NCBI GenBank assembly: GCA_035429805.1
Contig: DAOMFL010000002.1
Coordinates: 83,421-147,420, forward strand
Origin: JALORV01 sp035429805
Lineage (GTDB): Bacteria > Pseudomonadota > Gammaproteobacteria > Burkholderiales > Burkholderiaceae_F
DNA length: 64,000 nucleotides
Direction of reading: 5' to 3'
Shown: positions 55,450 to 64,000 of the stretch, piece after piece
How positions within the stretch are numbered: position 1 is the stretch's first letter
Layout: every line of letters begins with the position of its first letter
Notes under the pieces: model-generated
Databases searched by the model: none
Told to the model about the DNA's origin: nothing
The model's input: the letters and a program-made list of their open reading frames with translations, nothing else
Translations under genes and position numbers: made by a program

Positions 55450-56247
55450 TCAGTCGTCGAAGAAGACCAGGCGCGGCCGGCCGTCGACGAAGTCGAGGAA
55501 GCCGCCGCGCGGCTCGACGCTGTCGCAGTCCCAGTCCGGCAGCACCCAGCGCTCGGCGCCGCGGCCATTCGCTTCATGGGCGTGCACGCCGGGCCGGTGC
55601 GTGTGACCATGGATCAGCCTCTGCACCCCGGCGGCTTCGAGAGCACCGACGATCGCGTCGGGCGTGACGTCCATGATGTCCATCGCCTTCACGGCCTTCT
55701 CGGTCTCGCTCTGCTGGCGCGCAGAACGCGCGACGGCAATGCGCTCCGGAACGGGCTTTGCGAGGAAGCCGCGCTGGAAGTCCGGCTGGCGCACCATCGC
55801 GCGGAACTGCTGGTAGGCCACGTCGCGCGTGCACCAGGCGTCACCGTGCGAGAGCAGCGTGCGCGTGCCGGCAATGTCGGCGACGACGGGGTCGGCGAGC
55901 AGGCGCCCGCCGATGGCGTGGGCGAAGTCCCGGCCGAGCAGCATGTCGCGGTTGCCGTGCATGACGAGGACGCGCTGGCCGGCGCGGGCCGCGGCGGCGA
56001 GGGCCTCGATGACCGGAGCGGCTGCCGCGCCTTCATCGTCGCCGATCCAGAATTCGAACAGATCGCCGAGGATCACGAGTTCCGGATGCGCCGGCGCGTC
56101 CTCGCGCATGAAGCGCAGGAATCGCTGCACCGTGCGCGGCCTCTCGGCCGTCAGATGCAGGTCCGAGATGAAGACCGGATCGGTGAGCGGCGCGACGGCC
56201 GGGTCGACGGCGAGCGCCGGCGGGACTGCCGCGACATCGCCCGTCAC
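55450..56247 (-). CDS. lpxH: UDP-2,3-diacylglucosamine diphosphatase LpxH
   Basis: A 265-residue dimetal phosphoesterase that makes lipid X in lipid A synthesis at the inner membrane. Metal motifs: FISDLHL, GDLFEFWIGDD, HGNRDMLLG, LSHGD and HGHTHRP. The GTG start overlaps the ppiB stop (GTGA). The N-terminal 20 residues before FISDLHL are poorly conserved, so the start could be slightly further in. Confidence 0.92.
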   Translation of the reverse strand: MTGDVAAVPPALAVDPAVAPLTDPVFISDLHLTAERPRTVQRFLRFMREDAPAHPELVILGDLFEFWIGDDEGAAAAPVIEALAAAARAGQRVLVMHGNRDMLLGRDFAHAIGGRLLADPVVADIAGTRTLLSHGDAWCTRDVAYQQFRAMVRQPDFQRGFLAKPVPERIAVARSARQQSETEKAVKAMDIMDVTPDAIVGALEAAGVQRLIHGHTHRPGVHAHEANGRGAERWVLPDWDCDSVEPRGGFLDFVDGRPRLVFFDD

Positions 56248-56738
56248 GAGAGTATTTCGGCGCGTTCGATGATGACGTCGACTTCCGGAACGTCCGCATG
56301 CGGGCCGCGGCGGACGGTCCTCACCGCCTTGATCTTGTCCACCGTGGCGAAGCCCTCGATCACCTTGCCGAAGACGCAGTAGCCCCAGCCCTGCGGCGTC
56401 GGCTCGGTGTGGTTCAGGAAGTCGTTGTCGGCGACGTTGATGAAGAACTGCGACGTCGCCGAATTCGGATCGCTGGTGCGCGCCATCGCGACGGTGTACT
56501 TCGCGTTGCGCACGCCGTTGCGCGCCTCGTTGAGGATCGGGTCCTCGGTGGTCTTCTGCCGCATCCCGGCCTCGAAGCCGCCGCCCTGGATCATGAACCC
56601 GTTGATGACGCGGTGGAACAGCGTGCCGTCGTAGAAGCCGCTGCGGACGTAGGACTCGAAATTCTCGGCCGTCTTCGGGGCCCTCTGGTGATCGAGTTCC
56701 AGTGTGATCGGGCCGAGGTTCGTGTACAGGCGAATCAT
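56244..56738 (-). CDS. ppiB: Cytosolic cyclophilin-type peptidyl-prolyl isomerase
   Basis: A 164-residue cyclophilin without signal peptide. Active-site text: FHRVINGFMIQGG, with NSATSQFFINV and GYCVFGKVIEG. It follows the secreted paralogue ppiA by 8 bases and overlaps lpxH by four. The cytosolic location is inferred from the missing signal. Confidence 0.94.
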   Translation of the reverse strand: MIRLYTNLGPITLELDHQRAPKTAENFESYVRSGFYDGTLFHRVINGFMIQGGGFEAGMRQKTTEDPILNEARNGVRNAKYTVAMARTSDPNSATSQFFINVADNDFLNHTEPTPQGWGYCVFGKVIEGFATVDKIKAVRTVRRGPHADVPEVDVIIERAEILS

Positions 56739-56746
56739 GCGTGCTC

Positions 56747-57298
56747 CTACTTGACGATGCGTGCGGACTTGATGATGACCGGTGTCGTGGGAAGGCTCGC
56801 GTGCGGGCCTTTGGACTCGGTCGGCAGGGTGCGGATTTTGTCGACGACGTCCATGCCCTCGACGACCCGGCCGAACACGGCGTAGCCGTTGCCGTCCGGC
56901 CGCGGATAGTCAAGGTTCGGGTTGTCCTTGACGTTGATGAAGAACTGCGACGTCGCCGAGTTCGGATCGGAGCGCCGCGCCATCGCGATCGTTCCGCGCT
57001 CGTTCTTCAGGCCGTTCTGGGCTTCGAGCGGGATCGGCGCGCGCGTCGGCTTCTCGCCGAGGTCCGCGGTGTAGCCGCCGCCCTGGATCATGAAGCCGTC
57101 GATGACGCGATGGAACACGGTGTTGTTGTAGTGGCCGCTCTTCACGTACTCGAGGAAGTTGGCCACCGTCTTCGGGGCTTCCTTGGGCGCGAGTTCGACG
57201 ACGATCGTCCCCATCGTCGTGTCGAGCGCGACGCGCTGCGCCCAGGCGAGGCCGGGCAGCGCGAGCAGCAGGCCGAACAGGAAACCAAGTCGCTTCAT
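56747..57298 (-). CDS. ppiA: Periplasmic cyclophilin-type peptidyl-prolyl isomerase
   Basis: A 183-residue cyclophilin with signal peptide (about 1-20, ending GLAWA). Core motifs are FHRVIDGFMIQGG, NSATSQFFINV and YAVFGRVVEG. It and ppiB are clear paralogues, one for each side of the inner membrane. The gene follows the TPR protein by 24 bases. Confidence 0.93.
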   Translation of the reverse strand: MKRLGFLFGLLLALPGLAWAQRVALDTTMGTIVVELAPKEAPKTVANFLEYVKSGHYNNTVFHRVIDGFMIQGGGYTADLGEKPTRAPIPLEAQNGLKNERGTIAMARRSDPNSATSQFFINVKDNPNLDYPRPDGNGYAVFGRVVEGMDVVDKIRTLPTESKGPHASLPTTPVIIKSARIVK

Positions 57299-57322
57299 TT
57301 CAGTGCTCCTTCAGGAAAGCGC

Positions 57323-57907
57323 TCAACGGACGTTGCGCGCCTTGGTGATGAGTTCGCGCGACATGGCGAGCTTGGCGCCGGCCTGCTTGTTGGCCGGCTC
57401 GAGCTTCGTCGCGCGCTGGTAGGCGTCCGCGGCCAGCTGCAGGTAGATGTCGCCGAGGTTCTCGTACGCGGTGCCGTAGTTCGGTGCCGCCGCCAGCGCC
57501 AGTTCGAGCGCGGCGCGCGCATTGTCGAGGCGGCCCTCGGCGGCATACAGCACGGCGAGGTTGTTGTAGGGCTCGGGCAGTTCCGGGAAATCCTCCGTGA
57601 GGCCCTGGAACACCGCGAGCGCATCGGCCGGCCGCTTCAGCTCGGTCAGGATGACGCCGCGCAGGAAGCGCATCTGCGCATCGCGCGGGTTCTTCTTCAG
57701 ACTGTCATCGGCGAGCTCGAGCGCCTGCGCAGCGTGCCCGGCGGCGAGCTGTCGCTGTACCAGCTGCAGGTCCGTCGGCGGCTCCTTGTCGGTCGCCAGA
57801 GTGCCGATGGTCTGCGGCGGCGCCGCGCTCGAGACCTGCGCCAGCGCGGCCGGCATCGCGACCACGAGGGCGAGCAGGCCGGCGCAGAGCGAAGGAACAA
57901 AGGACAT
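57323..57907 (-). CDS. Secreted TPR-repeat protein
   Basis: 194 residues. Signal peptide (1-23, ending PAALA), then about four tetratricopeptide repeats (roughly 45-190; for example PEPYNNLAVLYAAEGRLDNARAAL and GTAYENLGDIYLQLA). Function unknown, presumably a periplasmic protein-binding scaffold. It is the first gene of the minus-strand operon TPR-ppiA-ppiB-lpxH. Confidence 0.85.
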   Translation of the reverse strand: MSFVPSLCAGLLALVVAMPAALAQVSSAAPPQTIGTLATDKEPPTDLQLVQRQLAAGHAAQALELADDSLKKNPRDAQMRFLRGVILTELKRPADALAVFQGLTEDFPELPEPYNNLAVLYAAEGRLDNARAALELALAAAPNYGTAYENLGDIYLQLAADAYQRATKLEPANKQAGAKLAMSRELITKARNVR

Positions 57908-58082
57908 CGGTGCGATGAGACGCGCGAGCCGCGCGGCGCGAAGGTGCGTTGATATACTGGCCTGATTCTACAACTGCCCCTCCCGCGAAATGGCTCTGCG
58001 GCGCTGTTGACGAGCTGACGAGAGCGCTGTCCGACGCCGCATTTCCGTCCGGTGCCTGCCGGACGTTCACGGGAGTTTCCGC

Positions 58083-59447
<1,365 letters not shown>

Positions 59448-60089
59448 ATGGGCCGCGCCGCCCGTCCTGCCTACTGGTCCCGCGCGCGCCGCGCGCTCGC
59501 GCAGCGCGATGCGACGATGGCGCGCATCATCCGCGCGCATCCGCGTGTCGCACTCGCCTCGCGCGGCGACGCATTCACGACGCTGGCGCGCTCGATCGTC
59601 GGCCAGCAGATCTCGGTCAAGGCGGCCCAGTCGGTGTGGGAGCGTTTCGTCCGCTGTGTCGGCGACGTGGGCCCCCGCACCGTGCTGCGCCGGCGCGCGC
59701 CGACGCTGCGCGCCTGCGGCCTGTCGGACCGCAAGGTCGAGTACATCCGCGACCTCGCGCAGCATTTCGTCAGCGGCCGCGTCGATCCGGCGCGCTTCGT
59801 CGAACAGGGCGATGAGGAGGTCATCGCCGAGCTGGTCGACATCCGCGGCATCGGCCGCTGGACCGCCGAGATGTTCTTGATCTTCAATCTGCTCCGGCCT
59901 AATGTGCTGCCGCTGGACGACCTCGGCCTGCTGAAGGCGGTGAGCCTCAACTATCTCGATGGCGCGCCGGTCGCCGGCAAGGACGGCCGCGCGCGCGTCG
60001 CGGCGCTGGCGCAGGAGTGGGAACCGTGGCGCAGCGTGGCCACGTGGTACCTTTGGCGCAGTCTGGATCCCGTGCCCGTCGAATACTGA
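59448..60089 (+). CDS. DNA-3-methyladenine glycosylase (AlkA-type, HhH-GPD)
   Basis: A 213-residue base-excision enzyme. The helix-hairpin-helix region is LVDIRGIGRWTAEMFLIF; the catalytic aspartate lies in LPLDDLGLLKAV. The short form lacks the N-terminal beta domain of E. coli AlkA, as in bacterial Mag-type proteins. It starts immediately after the cysS stop. Confidence 0.9.
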   Translation: MGRAARPAYWSRARRALAQRDATMARIIRAHPRVALASRGDAFTTLARSIVGQQISVKAAQSVWERFVRCVGDVGPRTVLRRRAPTLRACGLSDRKVEYIRDLAQHFVSGRVDPARFVEQGDEEVIAELVDIRGIGRWTAEMFLIFNLLRPNVLPLDDLGLLKAVSLNYLDGAPVAGKDGRARVAALAQEWEPWRSVATWYLWRSLDPVPVEY

Positions 60090-60097
60090 GCCCCACC

Positions 60098-61072
60098 ATG
60101 GCCAAGACGACGTTCCTCGAGTTCGAGCAGCCGATCGCCGAACTGGAAGCCAAGATCGACGAACTGCGCTTCGTGCAGGACGATTCCGCGGTCGACATCT
60201 CCGAAGAGATCGAGCGACTGCAGAAGAAGAGCCAGGCGCTGATCAAGGACATCTACGCCAAGCTCACGCCGTGGCAGGTGTCGCAGCTCGCGCGCCATCC
60301 GCAGCGGCCGTACACGCTTGACTACATCGAAGACATCTTCACGGATTTTCACGAGCTGCACGGTGACCGCGCCTTTGCGGACGACCTCTCGATCATCGGC
60401 GGGCTGGCGCGCTTCAACGGCCAGGCGGTGATGGTGCTCGGGCACCAGAAGGGGCGCGACACGAAGGAGCGGGCGCTGCGCAACTTCGGCATGAGCCGTC
60501 CGGAGGGGTATCGCAAGGCGCTGCGCCTGATGAAGACGGCCGAAAAGTTCGGCCTGCCGGTGTTCACCTTCGTCGACACACCCGGCGCCTATCCGGGCAT
60601 CGACGCCGAGGAACGCAACCAGTCGGAAGCGATCGGCCACAACCTCTACGAGATGTCGCAGCTGAAGGTGCCGATCATCACGACGATCATCGGCGAGGGC
60701 GGCTCGGGCGGCGCCCTGGCGGTCGCGGTCGCCGACCAGGTGCTGATGCTGCAGTACGCGACCTATTCGGTGATCTCGCCCGAGGGTTGCGCGTCGATCC
60801 TCTGGAAGAGCGCGGACAAGGCGCCCGAAGCCGCCGAGGCGCTCGGGCTCACCGCGCACCGGCTCAAGGCGCTGGGGCTGATCGACAAGATCGTCAGCGA
60901 GCCGCTGGGCGGCGCGCATCGCGACAGCAAGCAGATGTCGGCGCTGCTCAAGCGTGCACTGGCCGACGCGCTGCGCCAGTTCGCCGGTATGAAGCCGCGC
61001 GAGCTGCTGGCCGCCCGCCACGCGCGGCTCCTCGCCTATGGCCGCTTCAAGAACACGACCGAAGAAAGCTGA
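60098..61072 (+). CDS. accA: Acetyl-CoA carboxylase carboxyltransferase subunit alpha
   Basis: A 324-residue subunit that transfers carboxyl from biotin to acetyl-CoA in fatty acid synthesis. Signature text: FLEFEQPIAELEAKIDELR at the start, GGLARFNGQAVMVLGHQKGRDTKE, and GEGGSGGALAVAVAD. Length is close to E. coli AccA (319). The 3' end overlaps tilS by 35 bases. Confidence 0.97.
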   Translation: MAKTTFLEFEQPIAELEAKIDELRFVQDDSAVDISEEIERLQKKSQALIKDIYAKLTPWQVSQLARHPQRPYTLDYIEDIFTDFHELHGDRAFADDLSIIGGLARFNGQAVMVLGHQKGRDTKERALRNFGMSRPEGYRKALRLMKTAEKFGLPVFTFVDTPGAYPGIDAEERNQSEAIGHNLYEMSQLKVPIITTIIGEGGSGGALAVAVADQVLMLQYATYSVISPEGCASILWKSADKAPEAAEALGLTAHRLKALGLIDKIVSEPLGGAHRDSKQMSALLKRALADALRQFAGMKPRELLAARHARLLAYGRFKNTTEES

Positions 61073-62507
61073 TCCGCTCGAGGAACTGCTGCTGGGTGCG
61101 GTCGGGTCGGCGCTGCAGCGGGCCCGGGCCAGCGTCGAAGCGCTCGAGGCGCACGACGACGAAGCGCTGCGCCGAGGCTCGACGCGCCGCCTTGGCCTGA
61201 CGGCCATCATCGGCTACAGCGGCGGCCGCGATTCGACGGTTCTCCTTCATGCGCTGGCGCGGCTGGTGCGGCAGCGCGGCTCGGGGCTGCGCGAAGTCAT
61301 CGCAGTGCACGTGCATCACGGGCTGAGCCGCCGCGCCGACGAATGGGAAGCCCACTGTGAACGCGAGGCGGCCGCGCTTGGCGTCCGCTGCGTGGTCCGC
61401 CGCGTGGTCGTGCGCCGTGCAGGCCGCGGCATCGAGGCGGCGGCGCGGGCCGCGCGCTACGAGGCGCTTGCCGACGCGGCCGCCGAGTTCGGCGCGCAGA
61501 TCGTCTGCTGTGCCCACCATCGCGACGACCGCCTGGAGACGTTCCTGATCCAGTGGCTGCGCGGCGCCGGACCCGAAGGGCTGGCGGCGTTTCCGCCCGA
61601 GCGCCGCTTCGACGGCGCCGGGCCGCTGCTGGTGCGGCCGTTCATCGACATTGCCCGCGCCGACATCGAGCGCTATGTCGAAGCGCGCCGGCTGGCGTTC
61701 GTCGAGGACGACAGCAACGACGACCGGCAGCTGCTGCGCAATGCGGTGCGGCTGGAAGTGCTGCCGCGGCTCGATGCGGTGCGTCCCGGCTTCCGCGCGG
61801 CCGCGGCGCGCTCGGTCGATCTGGTCGCCGAAGCCGCCGAGGCGCTGCGCACCGTCGCTGCGGGCGACCTCGAGGTGTGCCGGGAGGCCGCGCCCGCCGG
61901 CATGCTGCGGCTCGATGCCCTGGCCACGCTGCCCGAGGCGCGCCAGACCTGGGTGCTGCGCGCGTGGCTGGCCTCGCATGGTGTCGAGTCGCCGTCGCGC
62001 GCGCGGCTGCTCGACATGCTCGCGCAGGCGAGCGCGGCGCGCAGCGATGCGCGGCTGCTGGTGAGACTCGGCGACCGCGAGGTGCGGCGCTATCGGGGCC
62101 TGCTGCTGCTGAAGGAAAGCGACACCGCGGCGCGCGACGCCGAGGCGTTCCGCTGGTCCGGCGAGGACGAGATCGCGCTGCCAGGCTGGAGCGGCGTGCT
62201 GCGCTTCGTTCGCGTCGAAGGCGAGGGCTTCGAACCCGACTGGCTGGCGGCGCGGCCGATCGAGGCACGTCCGCGGGCCGGCGGCGAGCGCTTCAAGCCG
62301 CATGCGGCGCGGCCGTCGCGCACACTGAAGCGGCTGTACCAGGACGCCGGCATCGCCGAGTTCGAGCGCGCGCGGCTGCCGCTGCTCTGGCGCGACGGCG
62401 AACTGATCTATGTCGCCGGCCTCGGCGCCGACGTGCGGCTGACCGACCGCGATGGCGAGCGCATCCGCATCGAGTGGCAGCCTGACGCCACGTTGATCGG
62501 CGGCTGA
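61038..62507 (+). CDS. tilS: tRNA(Ile)-lysidine synthetase
   Basis: A 489-residue N-type ATP pyrophosphatase that converts C34 of tRNA-Ile(CAU) to lysidine. The PP-loop SGGRDS lies at 61-66, later than usual because of an about 50-residue N-terminal extension. Later motifs: HVHHGLSRRADEWE, CCAHHRDDRLETFLIQWLRG. The C-terminal TilS domain is present (LKRLYQDAGIAEFERARLPLLW). ATG 61038, 35 bases inside accA, is the only plausible start before the PP-loop that I see. A hairpin CGGCGGC/GCCGCCG (62498-62515) spans the stop. Confidence 0.9.
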   Translation: MAASRTRPKKADPLEELLLGAVGSALQRARASVEALEAHDDEALRRGSTRRLGLTAIIGYSGGRDSTVLLHALARLVRQRGSGLREVIAVHVHHGLSRRADEWEAHCEREAAALGVRCVVRRVVVRRAGRGIEAAARAARYEALADAAAEFGAQIVCCAHHRDDRLETFLIQWLRGAGPEGLAAFPPERRFDGAGPLLVRPFIDIARADIERYVEARRLAFVEDDSNDDRQLLRNAVRLEVLPRLDAVRPGFRAAAARSVDLVAEAAEALRTVAAGDLEVCREAAPAGMLRLDALATLPEARQTWVLRAWLASHGVESPSRARLLDMLAQASAARSDARLLVRLGDREVRRYRGLLLLKESDTAARDAEAFRWSGEDEIALPGWSGVLRFVRVEGEGFEPDWLAARPIEARPRAGGERFKPHAARPSRTLKRLYQDAGIAEFERARLPLLWRDGELIYVAGLGADVRLTDRDGERIRIEWQPDATLIGG

Positions 62508-62613
62508 AGCCGCCGGCCCGGGTGCCCCGGCTGACGCGGATCAGCCGGCCGTGACAGCGCGGGCACCTATAATTGCAAGTTCACTTTTTTCCGCAGCGAA
62601 CCCCTGCGCGGCC

Positions 62614-63870
62614 ATGGCTCTCATCGTTCACAAGTACGGCGGCACGTCGGTCGGTTCCGTCGACCGCATCAAGAATGTCGCACGGCGCCTCGAAAAATGG
62701 CACAAGGCCGGCCACCAGCTGGTCGTGGTCGTCTCGGCGATGAGCGGTGAGACCAACCGCCTGCTCGCGCTCGCCAAGGATGTGCAGACCAATCCCGATC
62801 CGCGCGAGCTCGACGTCGTCGCTTCGACCGGTGAGCAGGTGACGATCGGCCTGCTGGCGATGGCGCTGAAGGACCGGGGGCTCAAGGCCAAGAGCTACAC
62901 CGGGCCGCAGGTGCATGTGCTGACCGACAGTGCCTTCACGAAGGCGCGGATCCTCGAGATCGACGAGAAGAACATCCGGCGCGATCTCGCTCAGGGTGCG
63001 ATCGTCGTCGTGGCCGGGTTCCAGGGTGCTGACGAGCAGGGCAACATCACGACCCTCGGCCGCGGCGGATCGGACACGTCGGCCGTCGCCCTTGCTGCGG
63101 CGCTGAAGGCCGATGAGTGCCTGATCTACACCGACGTCGACGGCGTCTACACGACCGATCCGCGCATCGTCCCGGAGGCACGGCGGCTCGACCGCGTCAC
63201 CTTTGAGGAAATGCTCGAGATGGCCAGCCTCGGCTCCAAGGTGCTGCAGATCCGCTCGGTGGAATTCGCCGGCAAGTACAAGGTGCCGCTGCGCGTGCTG
63301 TCGAGCCTGACCGAGCCCGACCTGGCGCTCGAGGTCGAAGCCAGTTCCGGCACGCTGATCACCTTCGAGGAAGACTCAAAGATGGAAAAGGCAGTCATCT
63401 CCGGCGTCGCGTTCTCGCGCGACGAGGCCAAGATCACCCTGACGCGCGTGCCGGACCGCCCGGGCATTGCTTACCAGATCCTGGGCGCGATCGCCGATGC
63501 CAACATCGACGTCGACATGATCGTCCAGAACATCAGCGTCGAGGGCACGACCGACTTCTCGTTCACGGTCCACCGCAACGAGTACCAGAAGGCGCTCGAC
63601 GTGCTGAACACGAAGGTGAAGGACCACGTCGGTGCCAGGCAGATCGTCAGCGATCCGAAGATTGCCAAGGTCTCGGTCGTCGGCATCGGCATGCGCTCGC
63701 ATGTCGGCATCGCCAGCCTGATGTTCCGGACGCTGTCGGAAGAGGGCATCAATATCCAGATGATCTCGACGAGCGAGATCAAGATTTCCGTCGTGGTCGA
63801 GGACAAGTACATGGAACTGGCGGTGCGCGCGCTGCACAAGGCCTTCGGCCTCGAGCAGGAGCCCGCCTGA
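62614..63870 (+). CDS. lysC: Aspartate kinase
   Basis: A 418-residue enzyme for the first step of the aspartate family (lysine, threonine, methionine). Kinase domain with KYGGTSVGSVDRI at the start, GRGGSDTSAVALAAAL and YTDVDGVYTTDPRIV; two C-terminal ACT domains (about 265-418) for allosteric control by lysine or threonine. TATAAT at 62568-62573 is a possible -10. ATG 62614 starts MALIVHKYGG as in homologues. The upstream dapA gene in this window acts later in the same pathway. Confidence 0.97.
   Translation: MALIVHKYGGTSVGSVDRIKNVARRLEKWHKAGHQLVVVVSAMSGETNRLLALAKDVQTNPDPRELDVVASTGEQVTIGLLAMALKDRGLKAKSYTGPQVHVLTDSAFTKARILEIDEKNIRRDLAQGAIVVVAGFQGADEQGNITTLGRGGSDTSAVALAAALKADECLIYTDVDGVYTTDPRIVPEARRLDRVTFEEMLEMASLGSKVLQIRSVEFAGKYKVPLRVLSSLTEPDLALEVEASSGTLITFEEDSKMEKAVISGVAFSRDEAKITLTRVPDRPGIAYQILGAIADANIDVDMIVQNISVEGTTDFSFTVHRNEYQKALDVLNTKVKDHVGARQIVSDPKIAKVSVVGIGMRSHVGIASLMFRTLSEEGINIQMISTSEIKISVVVEDKYMELAVRALHKAFGLEQEPA
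63367..63384 (+). promoter_or_regulatory. Possible internal translation start in lysC (beta subunit)
   Basis: GAGGAAG (63367-63373) ends eight bases before ATG 63382 (Met257), which begins MEKAVISGVAFSRDEAKITL. The same place starts the separate beta subunit in Corynebacterium-type LysC (MEEAVLTGV). It would yield the ACT-domain pair of 162 residues. The position and spacing are seen; use in this organism is inferred. Confidence 0.45.
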
Positions 63871-63909
63871 GAATTGCTGGCGGGTCCGGAGCCGACTAGA
63901 CTCCGATCC

Positions 63910-63936
63910 GCGCGGGCGATCCCCGCGCAGTTTTTT
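63910..63936 (+). terminator. Intrinsic terminator of lysC
   Basis: GCGCGGG (63910-63916) pairs with CCCGCGC (63922-63928) around CGATC; after AG come six T (63931-63936). It separates lysC from the tRNA gene. Confidence 0.88.
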
Positions 63937-63946
63937 CGAGAATTCT

Positions 63947-64000
63947 GGAGACGTGGCCGAGAGGTCGAAGGCACTCCCCTGCTAAGGGAGCATGCGCGCA
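63947..64000 (+). tRNA. tRNA-Ser(GCU), truncated by window end
   Basis: The first 54 bases of a serine tRNA: acceptor GGAGACG, D-arm with GGCCGAGAGGTCGAAGGC, anticodon stem CTCCC / GGGAG and loop CTGCTAA with anticodon GCT at 63981-63983. The long variable arm begins at CATGCGCGCA. The T-arm and 3' acceptor lie beyond base 64000. A tRNA-Ser after lysC is a known betaproteobacterial arrangement. Confidence 0.93.

Overview
The window looks like a contiguous piece of a GC-rich proteobacterial chromosome, most probably a betaproteobacterium (Burkholderiales-like). The taxon is inferred from gene order, not from a search. Diagnostic blocks are cysS / TPR / ppiA / ppiB / lpxH with alkA-like, accA, tilS, lysC and tRNA-Ser; suhB / trmJ / cysE; trpS / dapA / bamC; and pyrG / kdsA / DUF1330 / eno / ftsB. 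BamC, TamAB, LpxH and KdsA show a lipopolysaccharide outer membrane. A run of 100 N at 27965-28064 marks a scaffold gap, so this is a draft assembly. I see no insertion sequence, prophage, CRISPR array, integrase or toxin-antitoxin pair; almost everything is core genome.

Layout. 1-5019: the end of moaE, the fluoride exporter crcB, and a two-gene RND efflux operon under a promoter whose start is covered by a perfect TetR-type palindrome. 5023-10757: tamA-tamB on the minus strand. 10933-13527: clpB. 13777-14547: an orphan PEP-CTERM protein behind a candidate sigma-54 promoter. 14924-19083: a PBP7-like endopeptidase, an IclR regulator and the divergent lutA-lutB lactate oxidation genes, with no lutC. 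19080-22753: a minus-strand operon nudix-aat-bpt-pyrD-thpR in which most genes overlap or abut. 22912-26187: two universal stress proteins flanking an ion-transporter-superfamily permease, then a periplasmic glycerophosphodiesterase. 26310-30859: pyrG, gap, kdsA, DUF1330, eno, ftsB. 30904-36481: a COG4091 oxidoreductase, a secreted coiled-coil protein, Hsp33, a gamma-carbonic anhydrase, a DUF455 protein, two tandem copies of a small unrecognised protein and a MaoC hydratase.

36506-46334: an acyl-CoA synthetase, a hydrolase, a PHP phosphoesterase, yciO, an M50 protease, trpS, a methyltransferase, dapA, bamC and an MBL-fold protein, closed by a strong bidirectional hairpin. 46393-55426: an Ala/Pro-rich lipoprotein, a DUF7931 protein coupled to the ribosomal oxygenase roxA, a SlyD-like isomerase, mutS, suhB, trmJ, cysE and an OmpA-like protein. 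55450-64000: lpxH, two cyclophilins and a TPR protein on the minus strand, then cysS, an AlkA-like glycosylase, accA, tilS and lysC on the plus strand, ending in a truncated tRNA-Ser(GCU).

Recurring themes are envelope assembly (TamAB, BamC, LpxH, KdsA, OmpA-like), protein quality control (ClpB, Hsp33, SlyD-like, cyclophilins, Aat and Bpt) and amino-acid and translation functions. I found no clear new multi-gene system. The items most worth a second look are the tandem small paralogues at 35209-36007, the sigma-54 element before the PEP-CTERM gene, the usp-permease-usp cassette, lutAB without lutC, and a likely internal translation start in lysC.
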